DNA of 64,000 bases from a candidate division BRC1 bacterium ADurb.Bin183 (GTDB taxonomy: Bacteria > Sumerlaeota > Sumerlaeia > MWCT01). Positions 37,506 through 46,691 of this stretch are shown piece after piece. Location: the NCBI GenBank assembly GCA_002070185.1, contig MWCT01000003.1:151752-215751 (forward strand), read 5' to 3'. Position 1 is the first letter of the stretch; each line of letters begins with the position of its first letter. The notes under the pieces were generated by a model. It worked only from the letters and a program-made list of their open reading frames with translations, had not been told where the DNA came from and did no database searches. The translations under genes were made by a program, and so were the position numbers.

Positions 37506-37541
37506 GATTAATAAAATCTTTTATTAATCTAACTTTTTTTT
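37506..37541 (+). terminator. AT-rich hairpin with T-run (possible terminator)
   Basis: GATTAATAAAA (37506-37516) and TTTTATTAATC (37519-37529) are exact complements around a 2-bp centre, so the real loop is larger. A run of eight T (37534-37541) follows. The AT-only stem may be weak and partly read-through into the downstream gene. Confidence 0.45.
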
Positions 37542-37554
37542 CAAAGGAACTATC

Positions 37555-39798
37555 ATGCCTAAACGTTTTTTTGCTTTTATTGCCATTTTAGCCGCGATGC
37601 TTCTTTTATTTGCCCCTAGCGTTCGGCAATTAACTGCGGCAGAACAATCCGCCAAAACTTCTGAAATGGCGTTTCAGCCTATTGGCAAAAAAGATGTTGT
37701 CTATGAGCGCTTTGTGGAAAAGGGCGTCATACACCGCAGGGAATGGCGAAAGAGCGGACCGTTGCTGCTTAATGCTATTATGATTGATAGAAATCAGGCG
37801 CATCTCAAACTGGAAACTGAAAAGGGAAAGAAGTCGCTTTTTCAAGGGGAAAAAGTTGCCGCCATGTCAGAGCGGGAAAGCCGTTCAGGTCATTTGATCG
37901 TGGCGGCTGTGAACGCCGATTTTTGGGGGAATAGCCATATTCCTATCGGGATTTTTGTGGATGACGGGACTATCTACAAAGGACCGCATCCAAAACGAAG
38001 CGCCTTTGTTATTAACAAATCGGGAGAGCCTTTCATTATCAGAGGCGATATGAAGACGTCGCTCAAAATCGGGGAGTTGGAATTTCCCATTTCCGGCATC
38101 AATCTGAAAGAGGATAAAGATGCTGTTATATACACCGAGCGGTTTGGCAAAGAGCTCAAATTCGATGCGCCGCGGATAATTTTCAAAATGAGGCAGATTG
38201 ACAATGAGTTTATTCCGAATCAATCATGCCATGTGGTTGTTGATGAAATTATAAACGATGCAAGTAAGGCTCCCCTCCAAAGCGGTTATTTATATCTGGC
38301 TATAAAATCAACCCTATCCAAAAAATTTATCCCACATTTGAAACTCGGCGCAAAGGGCGCGCTTGAAGCGCGGATGGCATCTTTTGATGAGCCGATAGCG
38401 GCGGCAGTCGGCGGGGGTCCGAGGATTCTGCGCGATGGCAAGGTTTCTGTGGAATTGAAGGAAGAAGGCATAAGCGAATCATTCAGCACAACAAAACATC
38501 CCCGCACTGCGATTGGTTTTTCCAAAGATAAAAGCATCGTTTATTTGGCGACTGTTGACGGGCGCCAGCCAGCCATCAGCATCGGGCATAGTTTGGTTGA
38601 GCTTGCCCAGTATATGAAAGAGCTTGGGGCATGGGACGCAATGAATTTGGATGGCGGCGGTTCAACCACGATGTGGGTTCGCGGGGAAATTGTCAATAAG
38701 CCGTCCGATGCCACAGGTCCGCGAACGGTGACCAATGCCCTTTTGCTCGCCAGTTCCGCCGCGGCGGGCGGTATAGCCCAGATACGCTTGGAACCCCGCA
38801 ATCTACGAGTCCCTCCCCTTTCGCAAATACCTCTGACTGTTCTGGGATATGATGCGCATTTTAATCCGGTTCAAGTTGAGCAATCGGAAATTGAATGGAA
38901 GATTACGGACGGACTCGGGGAAATAAACAACAGCATTCTTCATTTGCGAGATTCGGCAACTATGGGGAGTGTCGCTGCGATGTTAAAGGGCGCAACCATT
39001 TCGGATACGATTTCCATCGAGGTTTCGCCTGTTGAAAAAATTGAAGTCTATCCCGATTTAGTTTTGATGAAATCGGGGCAGACAAGAACCCTTGAAATCA
39101 CCGCCTTTGATAAAAATGACAATGAGCTAAACCTTTTTTCTTCCATGATACGCACGGAGGGAACTGACGGCGTTAAATGGTTGAGCGCGGCAAATTCCAT
39201 TACTGGGACAAACGCAGGCAAACACAATCTGGTAATCAGCATTGGTTCGCAAAGCCGCAACGTTCCTGTTTATGTGGATTATTTCCAAACCAAAAATATC
39301 GAATCATTCGATGCCATAACCGATTTCAAGATTTCGACACAGAACTGCGATGAGAGCGAAACCAAAGTTCTGCTTGAATCGTCGGTAAAAAAGGAGGGCG
39401 CGGCGGCGGCGCGGATTAATTATAAAATGAAATCCGACGGAACTTCCGCGGTTTATCTTGATATTAATCGCCCGATTCCCGCACAGCCGTTTAATATCGG
39501 CGTCTGGGTTTATGGGGACGGCAAGGAGCAATGGCTGCGCGGCGTCATTCTTGATAAAGATGGCGAGGAGTTTATCGCTGATTTCACCGAAGGCACGCGG
39601 GGGATATTCTGGAAGGATGAATGGCGGTATCTTGAAGTCCCGCTCACCGAGCTCTCGGCGAAATGGTCGAATCCCGCCGCTCGGCTGGACTACCCCCTTA
39701 CGCTAAAGCAGTTGTATCTTGTCCAGACGCGGGAGGATAAAAAATCCAGCGGCAGTATTATCCTTGACGCCTTTTCGGCTGAATATCCGAGAGATTAA
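37555..39798 (+). CDS. secreted phosphodiester glycosidase family protein (NAGPA-like) with Big and C-terminal sandwich domains
   Basis: 747 residues with a signal peptide (FFAFIAILAAMLLLFAPSV). Residues about 80-400 form the NAGPA domain, with VAAVNADFW, AVGGGPRILRDG, HPRTAIGFSKD, MNLDGGGSTTMWV and GPRTVTNALL. Human NAGPA removes GlcNAc from a phosphodiester; bacterial members are linked to exopolysaccharide or teichoic phosphodiesters. Residues about 405-590 look like two bacterial Ig-like (Big) domains. The C-terminal 140 residues look like a galactose-binding-type sandwich. AAAGGAA lies before the ATG. Probably an envelope glycan enzyme. Confidence 0.85.
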   Translation: MPKRFFAFIAILAAMLLLFAPSVRQLTAAEQSAKTSEMAFQPIGKKDVVYERFVEKGVIHRREWRKSGPLLLNAIMIDRNQAHLKLETEKGKKSLFQGEKVAAMSERESRSGHLIVAAVNADFWGNSHIPIGIFVDDGTIYKGPHPKRSAFVINKSGEPFIIRGDMKTSLKIGELEFPISGINLKEDKDAVIYTERFGKELKFDAPRIIFKMRQIDNEFIPNQSCHVVVDEIINDASKAPLQSGYLYLAIKSTLSKKFIPHLKLGAKGALEARMASFDEPIAAAVGGGPRILRDGKVSVELKEEGISESFSTTKHPRTAIGFSKDKSIVYLATVDGRQPAISIGHSLVELAQYMKELGAWDAMNLDGGGSTTMWVRGEIVNKPSDATGPRTVTNALLLASSAAAGGIAQIRLEPRNLRVPPLSQIPLTVLGYDAHFNPVQVEQSEIEWKITDGLGEINNSILHLRDSATMGSVAAMLKGATISDTISIEVSPVEKIEVYPDLVLMKSGQTRTLEITAFDKNDNELNLFSSMIRTEGTDGVKWLSAANSITGTNAGKHNLVISIGSQSRNVPVYVDYFQTKNIESFDAITDFKISTQNCDESETKVLLESSVKKEGAAAARINYKMKSDGTSAVYLDINRPIPAQPFNIGVWVYGDGKEQWLRGVILDKDGEEFIADFTEGTRGIFWKDEWRYLEVPLTELSAKWSNPAARLDYPLTLKQLYLVQTREDKKSSGSIILDAFSAEYPRD

Positions 39799-39831
39799 AT
39801 TAGCGATTGAGATTTGCGCTCCTTTTCAAAC

Positions 39832-41382
39832 ATGACACGTAAAAAATTTTTAATCTTTTTCTTTTATCTATTTGGCGCGCCTCTTTTTGCCAAAAGCCCT
39901 TTGATTGAGATTTCCTATAAGTTTGATGCTGAGATTCAGCCGATGAACTCTCAGAGTCAGTTTTTGTTTTTTGATTGCACAGGGGATGGTCGGAAGGAAT
40001 TAGTCATCCAGACGAATCGAGATTTTTACATCTACCGGATTGATATTAAAAATAAGACGCTTGTTTTTATGAAAAAAATATCCGGCATCCCGCCGGGAAC
40101 GGAATCGGGGCGCTGCCAATACTGCCTTGGCGCGCTTAGCCCAGATCACCCCCGTTCCATCATCGTCAAATCGCAAACGGGCGTTTATTATTTCCCTTTC
40201 AATAATGAAGGGTTGGCTGAAAAACCTGAATTAATTTCTCCAATAACAAACCGCAGCGATTTGCCGTCTGTTATTGATGATTTTTTAAAGCCGGCGCGGC
40301 TTATCGGCGCCCCCTTTATCCAAGATGTCGAGGGCGACGGCTATGATGAAATTATTTTAGGCATGGGCGATGAAATAAATATTTTGAAAATCTGCGATAA
40401 AAAACCGATTTTGTCAACGCCGCCGCAAACAAAAACCCCTCTTTTTCGCAAATATAAAATTACCAATCAAACCGCCGGTATTTCTTATTTTGAGACCAGT
40501 TTAACTTCTATCATCCCTTCGCCAAAAAACAATAGTTTTGAAATACTTGTTTTAAAAAATCCAAAAGACGCGCCCTGTTATGAGATATTCGAGACGCTCA
40601 ATCCGTTGGGTTATGCAGCTTTGCCAAACCAAACTTTGCGATTTGATAAAACACTTGGCAAAAAATTATTTGACGCCGCCGAGCAAAGCCGCGGCGACAG
40701 CGCAAATCAAACAGCGCATGAGCTTTTATTTAGACGCTTGTTGGATATCAACGGCGATGGATGGTTTGATTTAGTTACAGTAACCTCCAACCGCAACTTT
40801 TTATCGCCTCTGACTAAAGCGGATATTTACCTTTCCCCTGCGGCGGCAGATTTTTATGTTTGCAATCCGTCGAGCACAGTCAGAATGCGGGATCCTCTGG
40901 GGCTGGCGGCTTTTGTCGATTTCAATAACGATGGGGCGCTTGATTTATTTAATCTGCGGATGGATTATAATCCTTCATCAATGGATGACGTTGCCGATTA
41001 TATTCTGGGCGAAACCGTGCGGTATTCTGCCAACGTCTATTTATTTAATAAGGATAAAAATATCTATCCCGAGCAACCCGATTGGGCGCTTCCCTTGAAA
41101 ATGAAATTCGAGGTTTTTTATCGTTCGATATCGCCTTTTGATGTTTTGAGCGACTTCAACGGCGACGGTCTTAACGATTTGCTTATTTGGGCGGACAACA
41201 ATGAGGCGCGCGTTCATTTGTGCGGCTCAAAGGGTTTCGAAAAACGACCATACTTCAAAATAAAGGGCGATGATATTTCGCTTTGCTTAATTGATAAAAT
41301 AAATAACGGCGCGGAAGAGGATCTGGTTTTATTCTCCTTAAAGCAGATGCGGATAAATCTTTTTATTTTGGGCGAAGAATGA
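39832..41382 (+). CDS. secreted FG-GAP/VCBS repeat protein (first of pair)
   Basis: 516 residues from ATG 39832 with signal MTRKKFLIFFFYLFGAPLFA; a TTG at 39814 is less likely. Calcium-type loops recur: DCTGDGRKE, DVEGDGYDE, DINGDGWFD, DFNNDGALD and DFNGDGLND. Together they predict a seven-bladed FG-GAP propeller or its fragments. No catalytic motif is visible. Such proteins bind calcium and often glycans or other proteins outside the cell. It overlaps the next, similar gene by ATGA (41379-41382). Confidence 0.8.
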   Translation: MTRKKFLIFFFYLFGAPLFAKSPLIEISYKFDAEIQPMNSQSQFLFFDCTGDGRKELVIQTNRDFYIYRIDIKNKTLVFMKKISGIPPGTESGRCQYCLGALSPDHPRSIIVKSQTGVYYFPFNNEGLAEKPELISPITNRSDLPSVIDDFLKPARLIGAPFIQDVEGDGYDEIILGMGDEINILKICDKKPILSTPPQTKTPLFRKYKITNQTAGISYFETSLTSIIPSPKNNSFEILVLKNPKDAPCYEIFETLNPLGYAALPNQTLRFDKTLGKKLFDAAEQSRGDSANQTAHELLFRRLLDINGDGWFDLVTVTSNRNFLSPLTKADIYLSPAAADFYVCNPSSTVRMRDPLGLAAFVDFNNDGALDLFNLRMDYNPSSMDDVADYILGETVRYSANVYLFNKDKNIYPEQPDWALPLKMKFEVFYRSISPFDVLSDFNGDGLNDLLIWADNNEARVHLCGSKGFEKRPYFKIKGDDISLCLIDKINNGAEEDLVLFSLKQMRINLFILGEE

Positions 41383-42932
41383 TTCGACGCGGATTAATAT
41401 TTTTTGTATTGGCATTGTATCCCTTGGCGGCGCAATCTGAAAATTGGATTCGGCGGGAGATTACGCGCCCTATAACGAGCCATGTTTATATGCAAGATTT
41501 TCGAGCAAAAGGGCGGTTGGATATTTTGGTTTTCAATGACCGCACTTTTCAATTTTATCCGCAGGAACCGCGCAATCATTTTTCATCGAAACCTTCGCAA
41601 ACGTTTGCAATCCCTTCTTTTTATCTTTACTTTGATTTTTTTAAAAATGATGCGGACGCATCAGTGCAAATTGCTCTGATGTCGCATAAGGGCGTGGATC
41701 TTCTTCCGCTAAAAGAGGATATTTTCACATCGCCGCCATTGGTTTTGGTTAAAGACTCTCTTTTCCTTCCTGCGGATTCGGATGAATTAAACCGCATCAA
41801 TTTTGTCAGACGTTTTGATTCCGCCGCATTTGATGATTTTATTGTGCCGGATAAATCATGTTTTAAAATTTTCATGGCGGATGATTATTCCACGCCCGCA
41901 TTGCGCATACCTTTCGATTTATCAAACGATGTGATTTTTTTGTCTCTTGGCGTTCCTCCGCAGGTGGTTGGCAGAAATATGTTTTTAATTAACAAACAAC
42001 ATAGTTTTGAGCGGACAAAACTATTTGAAATCAATTATTCCTATGGCGCCATTTTAAGTTCCGTCCCTGACTTAAAAATAACCGATGCAACTGAAAATAC
42101 GGTCGCACAATTAAGGTTGGGCAGCGAGGTTTGGGAATGTCTGAACGGTAAATGGTCTGCGCAAAAAGAGCCAAATCTATCCGAAAACAGCCTGCCGGAA
42201 GACGACGCCGCTTCGGATGCTTTATACGGGGAAGACTCTTTTTTATACAAACATCATTTTGATTTTAATCAAGACGGCGTCAAGGATTCGGTGATATATA
42301 ATACTCAGTCAAGCGCTTTTTCCCCTGTGACAACCGTGAAGGTTTTTCTGGCTGACGCGGATGGCGCCTTATCTTCAAAACCTTTCAGCGAAGTGCGCGC
42401 CGCCGCTGTATCCCCTTTTATGGACGGAGTTCCCCTCATGGATGTGGATGGGGATGGATATGTTGATTTGATTCTTTTTAATCCAGAAACAAAAGGGACT
42501 TCGGTTTCTTCCAATCTGAAGAATTTTTTAACTAAAGGAATCACCGGGCAGATCATATTTTATCTTTGGGAAAAGGATAAGGGCTTTCCCAAATCGCCCA
42601 CTTTTTCCTTTCCAGCCAAGATAACGCCTGATTGGATAAATTACATTTCTCCGGCTTTTAATTATCTTAATGTTGGCGTTGATTTGACCGGGGATGGCAA
42701 ACCGGATCTTCTTTTAAAAACCGGCGCAAAAGAATATTCCCTTTTTCCATTCATCAATCGTAAGAAAGGGTTTTCCGCCAAGGCGGCATATATATTCAAG
42801 TTGCCTGAGGAGGCGGATGATTTCGATTTGTTGGATATGAACGGAGATGGTTTTCATGATATAATTTTCACAAGTAATAACATTGAAAAGCAGATTTCTC
42901 TTGATGTTATTTTTTTTTCAAATATTAAATAA
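41379..42932 (+). CDS. secreted FG-GAP/VCBS repeat protein (second of pair)
   Basis: 517 residues with a signal peptide (LIFFVLALYPLAA). Calcium loops include DFNQDGVKD, DVDGDGYVD, DLTGDGKPD and DMNGDGFHD. Length and plan match the preceding gene, so the pair is probably an old duplication. Start and upstream stop overlap (ATGA), which ensures equal output. No enzyme motif is visible. Confidence 0.8.
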   Translation: MIRRGLIFFVLALYPLAAQSENWIRREITRPITSHVYMQDFRAKGRLDILVFNDRTFQFYPQEPRNHFSSKPSQTFAIPSFYLYFDFFKNDADASVQIALMSHKGVDLLPLKEDIFTSPPLVLVKDSLFLPADSDELNRINFVRRFDSAAFDDFIVPDKSCFKIFMADDYSTPALRIPFDLSNDVIFLSLGVPPQVVGRNMFLINKQHSFERTKLFEINYSYGAILSSVPDLKITDATENTVAQLRLGSEVWECLNGKWSAQKEPNLSENSLPEDDAASDALYGEDSFLYKHHFDFNQDGVKDSVIYNTQSSAFSPVTTVKVFLADADGALSSKPFSEVRAAAVSPFMDGVPLMDVDGDGYVDLILFNPETKGTSVSSNLKNFLTKGITGQIIFYLWEKDKGFPKSPTFSFPAKITPDWINYISPAFNYLNVGVDLTGDGKPDLLLKTGAKEYSLFPFINRKKGFSAKAAYIFKLPEEADDFDLLDMNGDGFHDIIFTSNNIEKQISLDVIFFSNIK

Positions 42933-43003
42933 TCATTAATTAGCCTGCGAAAACAGGTAATCATTTAAAAATTTTGCTACTCTTTAGCAAGGAGTTCAGT
43001 CCT

Positions 43004-43588
43004 ATGCTCGGCGCCCCGCCAAGATTTATTTCGCCGCAGGAGGAACAAATAATTCTGAGGCTTTCCCGTTTTACACTTGAAAAATGGGTCAGAGAAAAAA
43101 AATATCCGTCGGAAAAGGATATGAAAAATTACGAAATATCCCCGGCGCTTGAGCAAAAAACGGGCGTTTTTGTTTCTCTGCATAAAATGGGAGAACTCCG
43201 CGGATGTATTGGAGATGTGGAAAACACAAATACCATCCTTCGCGGCGTCATCGAGAACACGGTCAATGCGGCATCAAAAGACTCCCGCTTTCCTCCCATT
43301 ACAGAGGATGAACTTGATAATGTGGACATCGAAATTTCCGTTATGACCCCGTTGACCTTAGTGGATGATATTGAAAATATTGAGGTGGGAAAGGACGGGC
43401 TTGTTATTGAGCGGGGATTTCATCGAGGGCTTCTGCTCCCGCAGGTCGCTGTCGAGTGGGGTTGGGACAGGTATGAATTTCTTGAGAATACCTGCCAGAA
43501 AGCGGGACTTCCGATAGATGCTTACGAAAAGAAGGATACGAAAATTTTTCGTTTTCGCGCGCAAGTCTTTGGCGAAAAAAGAATATGA
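43004..43588 (+). CDS. amrA: AMMECR1-domain protein (AmmeMemoRadiSam system protein A)
   Basis: 194 residues from ATG 43004 (CAAGGAG about 9 bp upstream). The diagnostic AMMECR1 block GELRGCIGDVENTNTI is followed by SRFPPITEDELDNVDIEISVMTP-type sequence, and WGWDRYEFLENTCQKAGLP closes the domain. In many genomes it is adjacent to a MEMO-like gene and a radical SAM gene, the 'AmmeMemoRadiSam' trio of unknown reaction. Those partners are not beside it here. A strong terminator begins 10 bp after the stop. Confidence 0.92.
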   Translation: MLGAPPRFISPQEEQIILRLSRFTLEKWVREKKYPSEKDMKNYEISPALEQKTGVFVSLHKMGELRGCIGDVENTNTILRGVIENTVNAASKDSRFPPITEDELDNVDIEISVMTPLTLVDDIENIEVGKDGLVIERGFHRGLLLPQVAVEWGWDRYEFLENTCQKAGLPIDAYEKKDTKIFRFRAQVFGEKRI

Positions 43589-43597
43589 CCAATAAAA

Positions 43598-43647
43598 AAC
43601 CGCGGTCTTAACTGGAAATTTCCATTACCGACCGCGGTTATTTTTTT
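43598..43647. terminator. bidirectional rho-independent terminator
   Basis: Exact 10-bp arms, AACCGCGGTC (43598-43607) and GACCGCGGTT (43630-43639). A T-run (43641-43647) follows on the plus strand, and A-rich sequence (43594-43599) precedes, serving as T-run for the minus strand. It separates the AMMECR1 gene from the convergent pseudopilin gene ending at 43650. Confidence 0.85.
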
Positions 43648-43649
43648 AA

Positions 43650-45089
43650 TTACTTGTTGTCTTGTTTGCGGTTGCGCACGATTCCTGTAATAAAAAGAGT
43701 TTCTTTTTCTGTCTCTTTTTCGGTCTTGTAATTTTCAGTCCACCAACAAGTGTAATCTTTATATTTGAACGTAAAAACGATGTGATAGTATTTATCTTTC
43801 AGACTATCGCGCAAATCATCATCGGGAATGGATTTTGACCAGACAACCAAGACTTTGGCATCTGGAACGGTGCCTGTCAAATCAGGTCCTTCCTGAATAA
43901 CGCGCGCATCGGAATATTGTTTGTAACGTTCAAGGATTTGCTCTTGCGTCGTTTCGTTGGAGGCTTGAAAAAGCCATTTGCCGGCTTTTTTATCTTTTAA
44001 GTTTTCCATAACATTTTGTTTATTTTTTTCCCAGCCTTCAGGCCAGTTGAATGTGATGCTTCCGCCATCGGGCAAAGAGAAAATTATCGGAACAGTGCGG
44101 CGGGTATCGTCTTGCGCATTAGAACCATCGCTGCCGAGCGAACCGGATTTCATTCCTCCGGAGGAACCAAAGCCGGTTGATTCAGAATCTTTTCCAATGT
44201 TTGAATCGCCCTGACCGGATGCGGATTGACCGCCGCCAGAAAGCGCGGAACCGGAGCCGCTTGCTGAAGCGTTGTGGATATATGAGATGCCGCTTCCGGC
44301 TATGTTGCGTCCGGCTGCGGAATCTGTTTGAGCTATTTTTGTTCCGCTTCCGCCGCCGGATGATGCTGTATCGGTGCGAGTTATGCTTACGGGTGTGCGT
44401 CTGCCTCCGCCGCCCGATGATGCAAACCGCACTCCATATTTACGCCAGTTATTGACGTCATCTGTTTCTTCACCGCGGTAGGGCACGGCATAAGTCGTGC
44501 CGTTGCGTCCCAGTGAGAAAATCTGGAACGAGGAGGGATTGTAATATGTTTCCGCGGCGTAGAACGGATGGTTATGGGGATATTGGGTTCCGCCCATAGT
44601 TGAATAATGGTCGGCGCGGAGATAGTAATAAGGATTGCCCCATGGGTCGAGTATCTGAACGTAACCTTGCGGTGTGGAAGCCGTTGGCGGCTTTCCAAAG
44701 CGATCTCCTATTTGGTCTTCATCCAGTTCAATATAAGGTCCGAGCCAGCGGTAATGCAAGGGACGATATAGATTGCCGCTTAAGCTGTGTGATAGAGCCA
44801 GTTGAAGATATCCGCTTCCGAAGGAGCCGCCTCCGGAAACTTCGTAAAGGATGTCATCCGGCGCCAGTGTCAGACCTGAGCTGGAGGGCGGAAGCTGCCC
44901 TGTATCCACTTCATACCGATTGATTGCCAGCTCCAGCTGGCGTATCATATCTCGACAGGCAGCGACTCGGGCGCGATCCACATGACCTGTATAAACCGTA
45001 ACGGCAATGGAAGCAAGAATACCCATGATCATAACGACAACAAGGAGTTCCAGAAGCGTTACGGCGGAATTTTTTGGCTTTGTGATCAT
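43650..45089 (-). CDS. large GspG-like pseudopilin with Gly/Ser-rich linker and extra C-terminal domain
   Basis: 479 residues, much longer than typical GspG (about 140). The N-terminal prepilin helix is VTLLELLVVVMIMGILASIA, with Ala rather than Gly before the cleavage point and Val instead of Phe after it. A GspG-type core includes ILDPWGNPYYYLRAD and FQIFSLGRNGTTY. Residues about 230-330 are Ser/Gly-rich (SGSGSALSGGGQSASGQGDS), a flexible linker. The last 150 residues form an unrecognised domain with NWPEGWEKNKQ and HIVFTFKYKDYTCWWTENY. Last gene of a five-pseudopilin run. Confidence 0.8.
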   Translation of the reverse strand: MITKPKNSAVTLLELLVVVMIMGILASIAVTVYTGHVDRARVAACRDMIRQLELAINRYEVDTGQLPPSSSGLTLAPDDILYEVSGGGSFGSGYLQLALSHSLSGNLYRPLHYRWLGPYIELDEDQIGDRFGKPPTASTPQGYVQILDPWGNPYYYLRADHYSTMGGTQYPHNHPFYAAETYYNPSSFQIFSLGRNGTTYAVPYRGEETDDVNNWRKYGVRFASSGGGGRRTPVSITRTDTASSGGGSGTKIAQTDSAAGRNIAGSGISYIHNASASGSGSALSGGGQSASGQGDSNIGKDSESTGFGSSGGMKSGSLGSDGSNAQDDTRRTVPIIFSLPDGGSITFNWPEGWEKNKQNVMENLKDKKAGKWLFQASNETTQEQILERYKQYSDARVIQEGPDLTGTVPDAKVLVVWSKSIPDDDLRDSLKDKYYHIVFTFKYKDYTCWWTENYKTEKETEKETLFITGIVRNRKQDNK

Positions 45090-45136
45090 GGCAAGTCCTT
45101 ATTTTTACTAACTGCGGACGGGAACTCTTTCATGGG

Positions 45137-45886
45137 TTAATATACGGTTTCAGGTCTGATAGCGCCGCCAAAATAGACCCAGATGTCGTCGGTGCCGCTT
45201 GGGTTGTTAAAGGAGATGTTGCTTCCTGAAATGGTGGTCGTTCCGTCGGGTCCCAAGCTAAGTATCGCCATTCTATCAAAGGAATGCTCCAGTGTCACAT
45301 CAGGTGAAGGGATTTGTCCGATTAATGTGACAAGACCTCTTTCTGTTGCCATCAGATAAGGGTTGCCCCAAGGGTCAAGCGGATAGTCCTGAGCGATTCG
45401 GTCGTTTGTGGGCGTTGCCGGTTCGGTATAGATCCCCTGCCCCATATAATATCTTTTGAAGTTAATGAAAGGTCCCTGCCATCCGAAGTAAAGTTTGCCG
45501 ACGGATGGTGTGTCGTTTCTATTAGAACCCAACTGCTTCTGATTGCCGCGTTGCTCGAGGATGGGAATGGCAACATCAATCAGATATGGGTCGAGTATGT
45601 TGGCGGTGTTTTCCACGTCATCAACCCGAGGGGGACGTCCGCTTGAGCGATACGGGAGGTCATCCAGCATACACAGAGGCACATAGTAGCCATGCAGAAT
45701 TCCGCATATCTCTTCTGCATCTGCCAGTTCTCTAACCTCGTGTTTGGCTGTGACAATTTTTGCTTGTTCCATTTTGCTGACATAAACGGGCACGGCGATG
45801 GTGGCAAGCAATCCTATAATTGCCAGCACCACCAGCAGTTCGGTCAGCGTGACAGCGCGCTGCCCTTTCTTATTAATGCTCCTCAT
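45137..45886 (-). CDS. GspG-like pseudopilin
   Basis: 249 residues; GGAGG stands about 7 bp before the start. The prepilin segment AVTLTELLVVLAIIGLLATI again has Ala-Val at the peptidase site. The calcium-loop-type motif DPWGNPYLMATE and ILSLGPDGTT identify the GspG fold. It probably polymerises in a type II secretion-like pseudopilus after PilD-type processing. The variable region between the helix and the DPWGNPY motif is unlike its neighbours, so each paralog may have its own role. Confidence 0.85.
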   Translation of the reverse strand: MRSINKKGQRAVTLTELLVVLAIIGLLATIAVPVYVSKMEQAKIVTAKHEVRELADAEEICGILHGYYVPLCMLDDLPYRSSGRPPRVDDVENTANILDPYLIDVAIPILEQRGNQKQLGSNRNDTPSVGKLYFGWQGPFINFKRYYMGQGIYTEPATPTNDRIAQDYPLDPWGNPYLMATERGLVTLIGQIPSPDVTLEHSFDRMAILSLGPDGTTTISGSNISFNNPSGTDDIWVYFGGAIRPETVY

Positions 45887-45933
45887 TTGTCAATCCCTCC
45901 TTGAAATATGTTCGATATATTACAAATATAATA

Positions 45934-46656
45934 TTACCATTGTTGAAAAATGTCATCACCGGTTCCAAGGGCGTTAACATCCGCGCCGCCGTCGCCTGGG
46001 ACTCCGTTAGCGCCAAGGCTCAAGATGGTAAATCGGTCAAACTTGTTGCAATTGTAGCTGCTTCCAGACACGGCGGTTCCATCGGGGAGGAAGCTGCATG
46101 TTTCAACTATTATGCCATCGGGTTCCAAGACGAGCCCTTTTTCTGTAAAAAAGAGGTAATCGTGATTCCATGGGTCGTCAGGGATGTCATTATTATTGAA
46201 ATCTTTGTGCCATGTGAGGTAACGTCCTTGCCAGCCAAAGCTGGTTTCATTTTCAATCATTTTGGTATAAATACGCACAGCGGATGTGTCGTTATACATC
46301 TCGCCTGTTGTCGGGCTGATGAACATTCTGATAGGGTTCGAGGCGATTTGGTTTAAGATTTCGTCCCGCAATCCGTCATTTATATCATTGGGGTTGCCGG
46401 TTCCGTAACCATCGCCGCCGGGGTTATCATCAAGGACATAGAGGCGATAATAATAACCGGTGTCAATGCCGGCATGTTCTTGGGCTTTGCGAATTTCTTC
46501 AATATCGGATTCTGCGGCGCGTCGGCGCGCAAGGTCCGCCCTTGTGGCAAGGCGGGGGATAATAATAGCGACCAGTATGCCGATTATGATGATTGCAATC
46601 AGGATTTCAATGATGGTAAAGCCTTTGAACGTTTTATTTATTCCCGAAAGTCTCAT
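45934..46656 (-). CDS. GspG-like pseudopilin
   Basis: 240 residues. The canonical cleavage site G-FTIIEILIAIIIIGILVA precedes a tyrosine-rich stretch (GIDTGYYYRLYVLDDNPGGD) and the DDPWNHDYLFFTEKG motif, then LSLGANGVPGDGG. It shares the plan but little sequence outside the helix with the other four. Gaps of about 35-50 bp to both neighbours support one transcript. Confidence 0.85.
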   Translation of the reverse strand: MRLSGINKTFKGFTIIEILIAIIIIGILVAIIIPRLATRADLARRRAAESDIEEIRKAQEHAGIDTGYYYRLYVLDDNPGGDGYGTGNPNDINDGLRDEILNQIASNPIRMFISPTTGEMYNDTSAVRIYTKMIENETSFGWQGRYLTWHKDFNNNDIPDDPWNHDYLFFTEKGLVLEPDGIIVETCSFLPDGTAVSGSSYNCNKFDRFTILSLGANGVPGDGGADVNALGTGDDIFQQW

Positions 46657-46691
46657 CTTATTCCTCCCCGGGGGACGCGCACGTCATCGGA

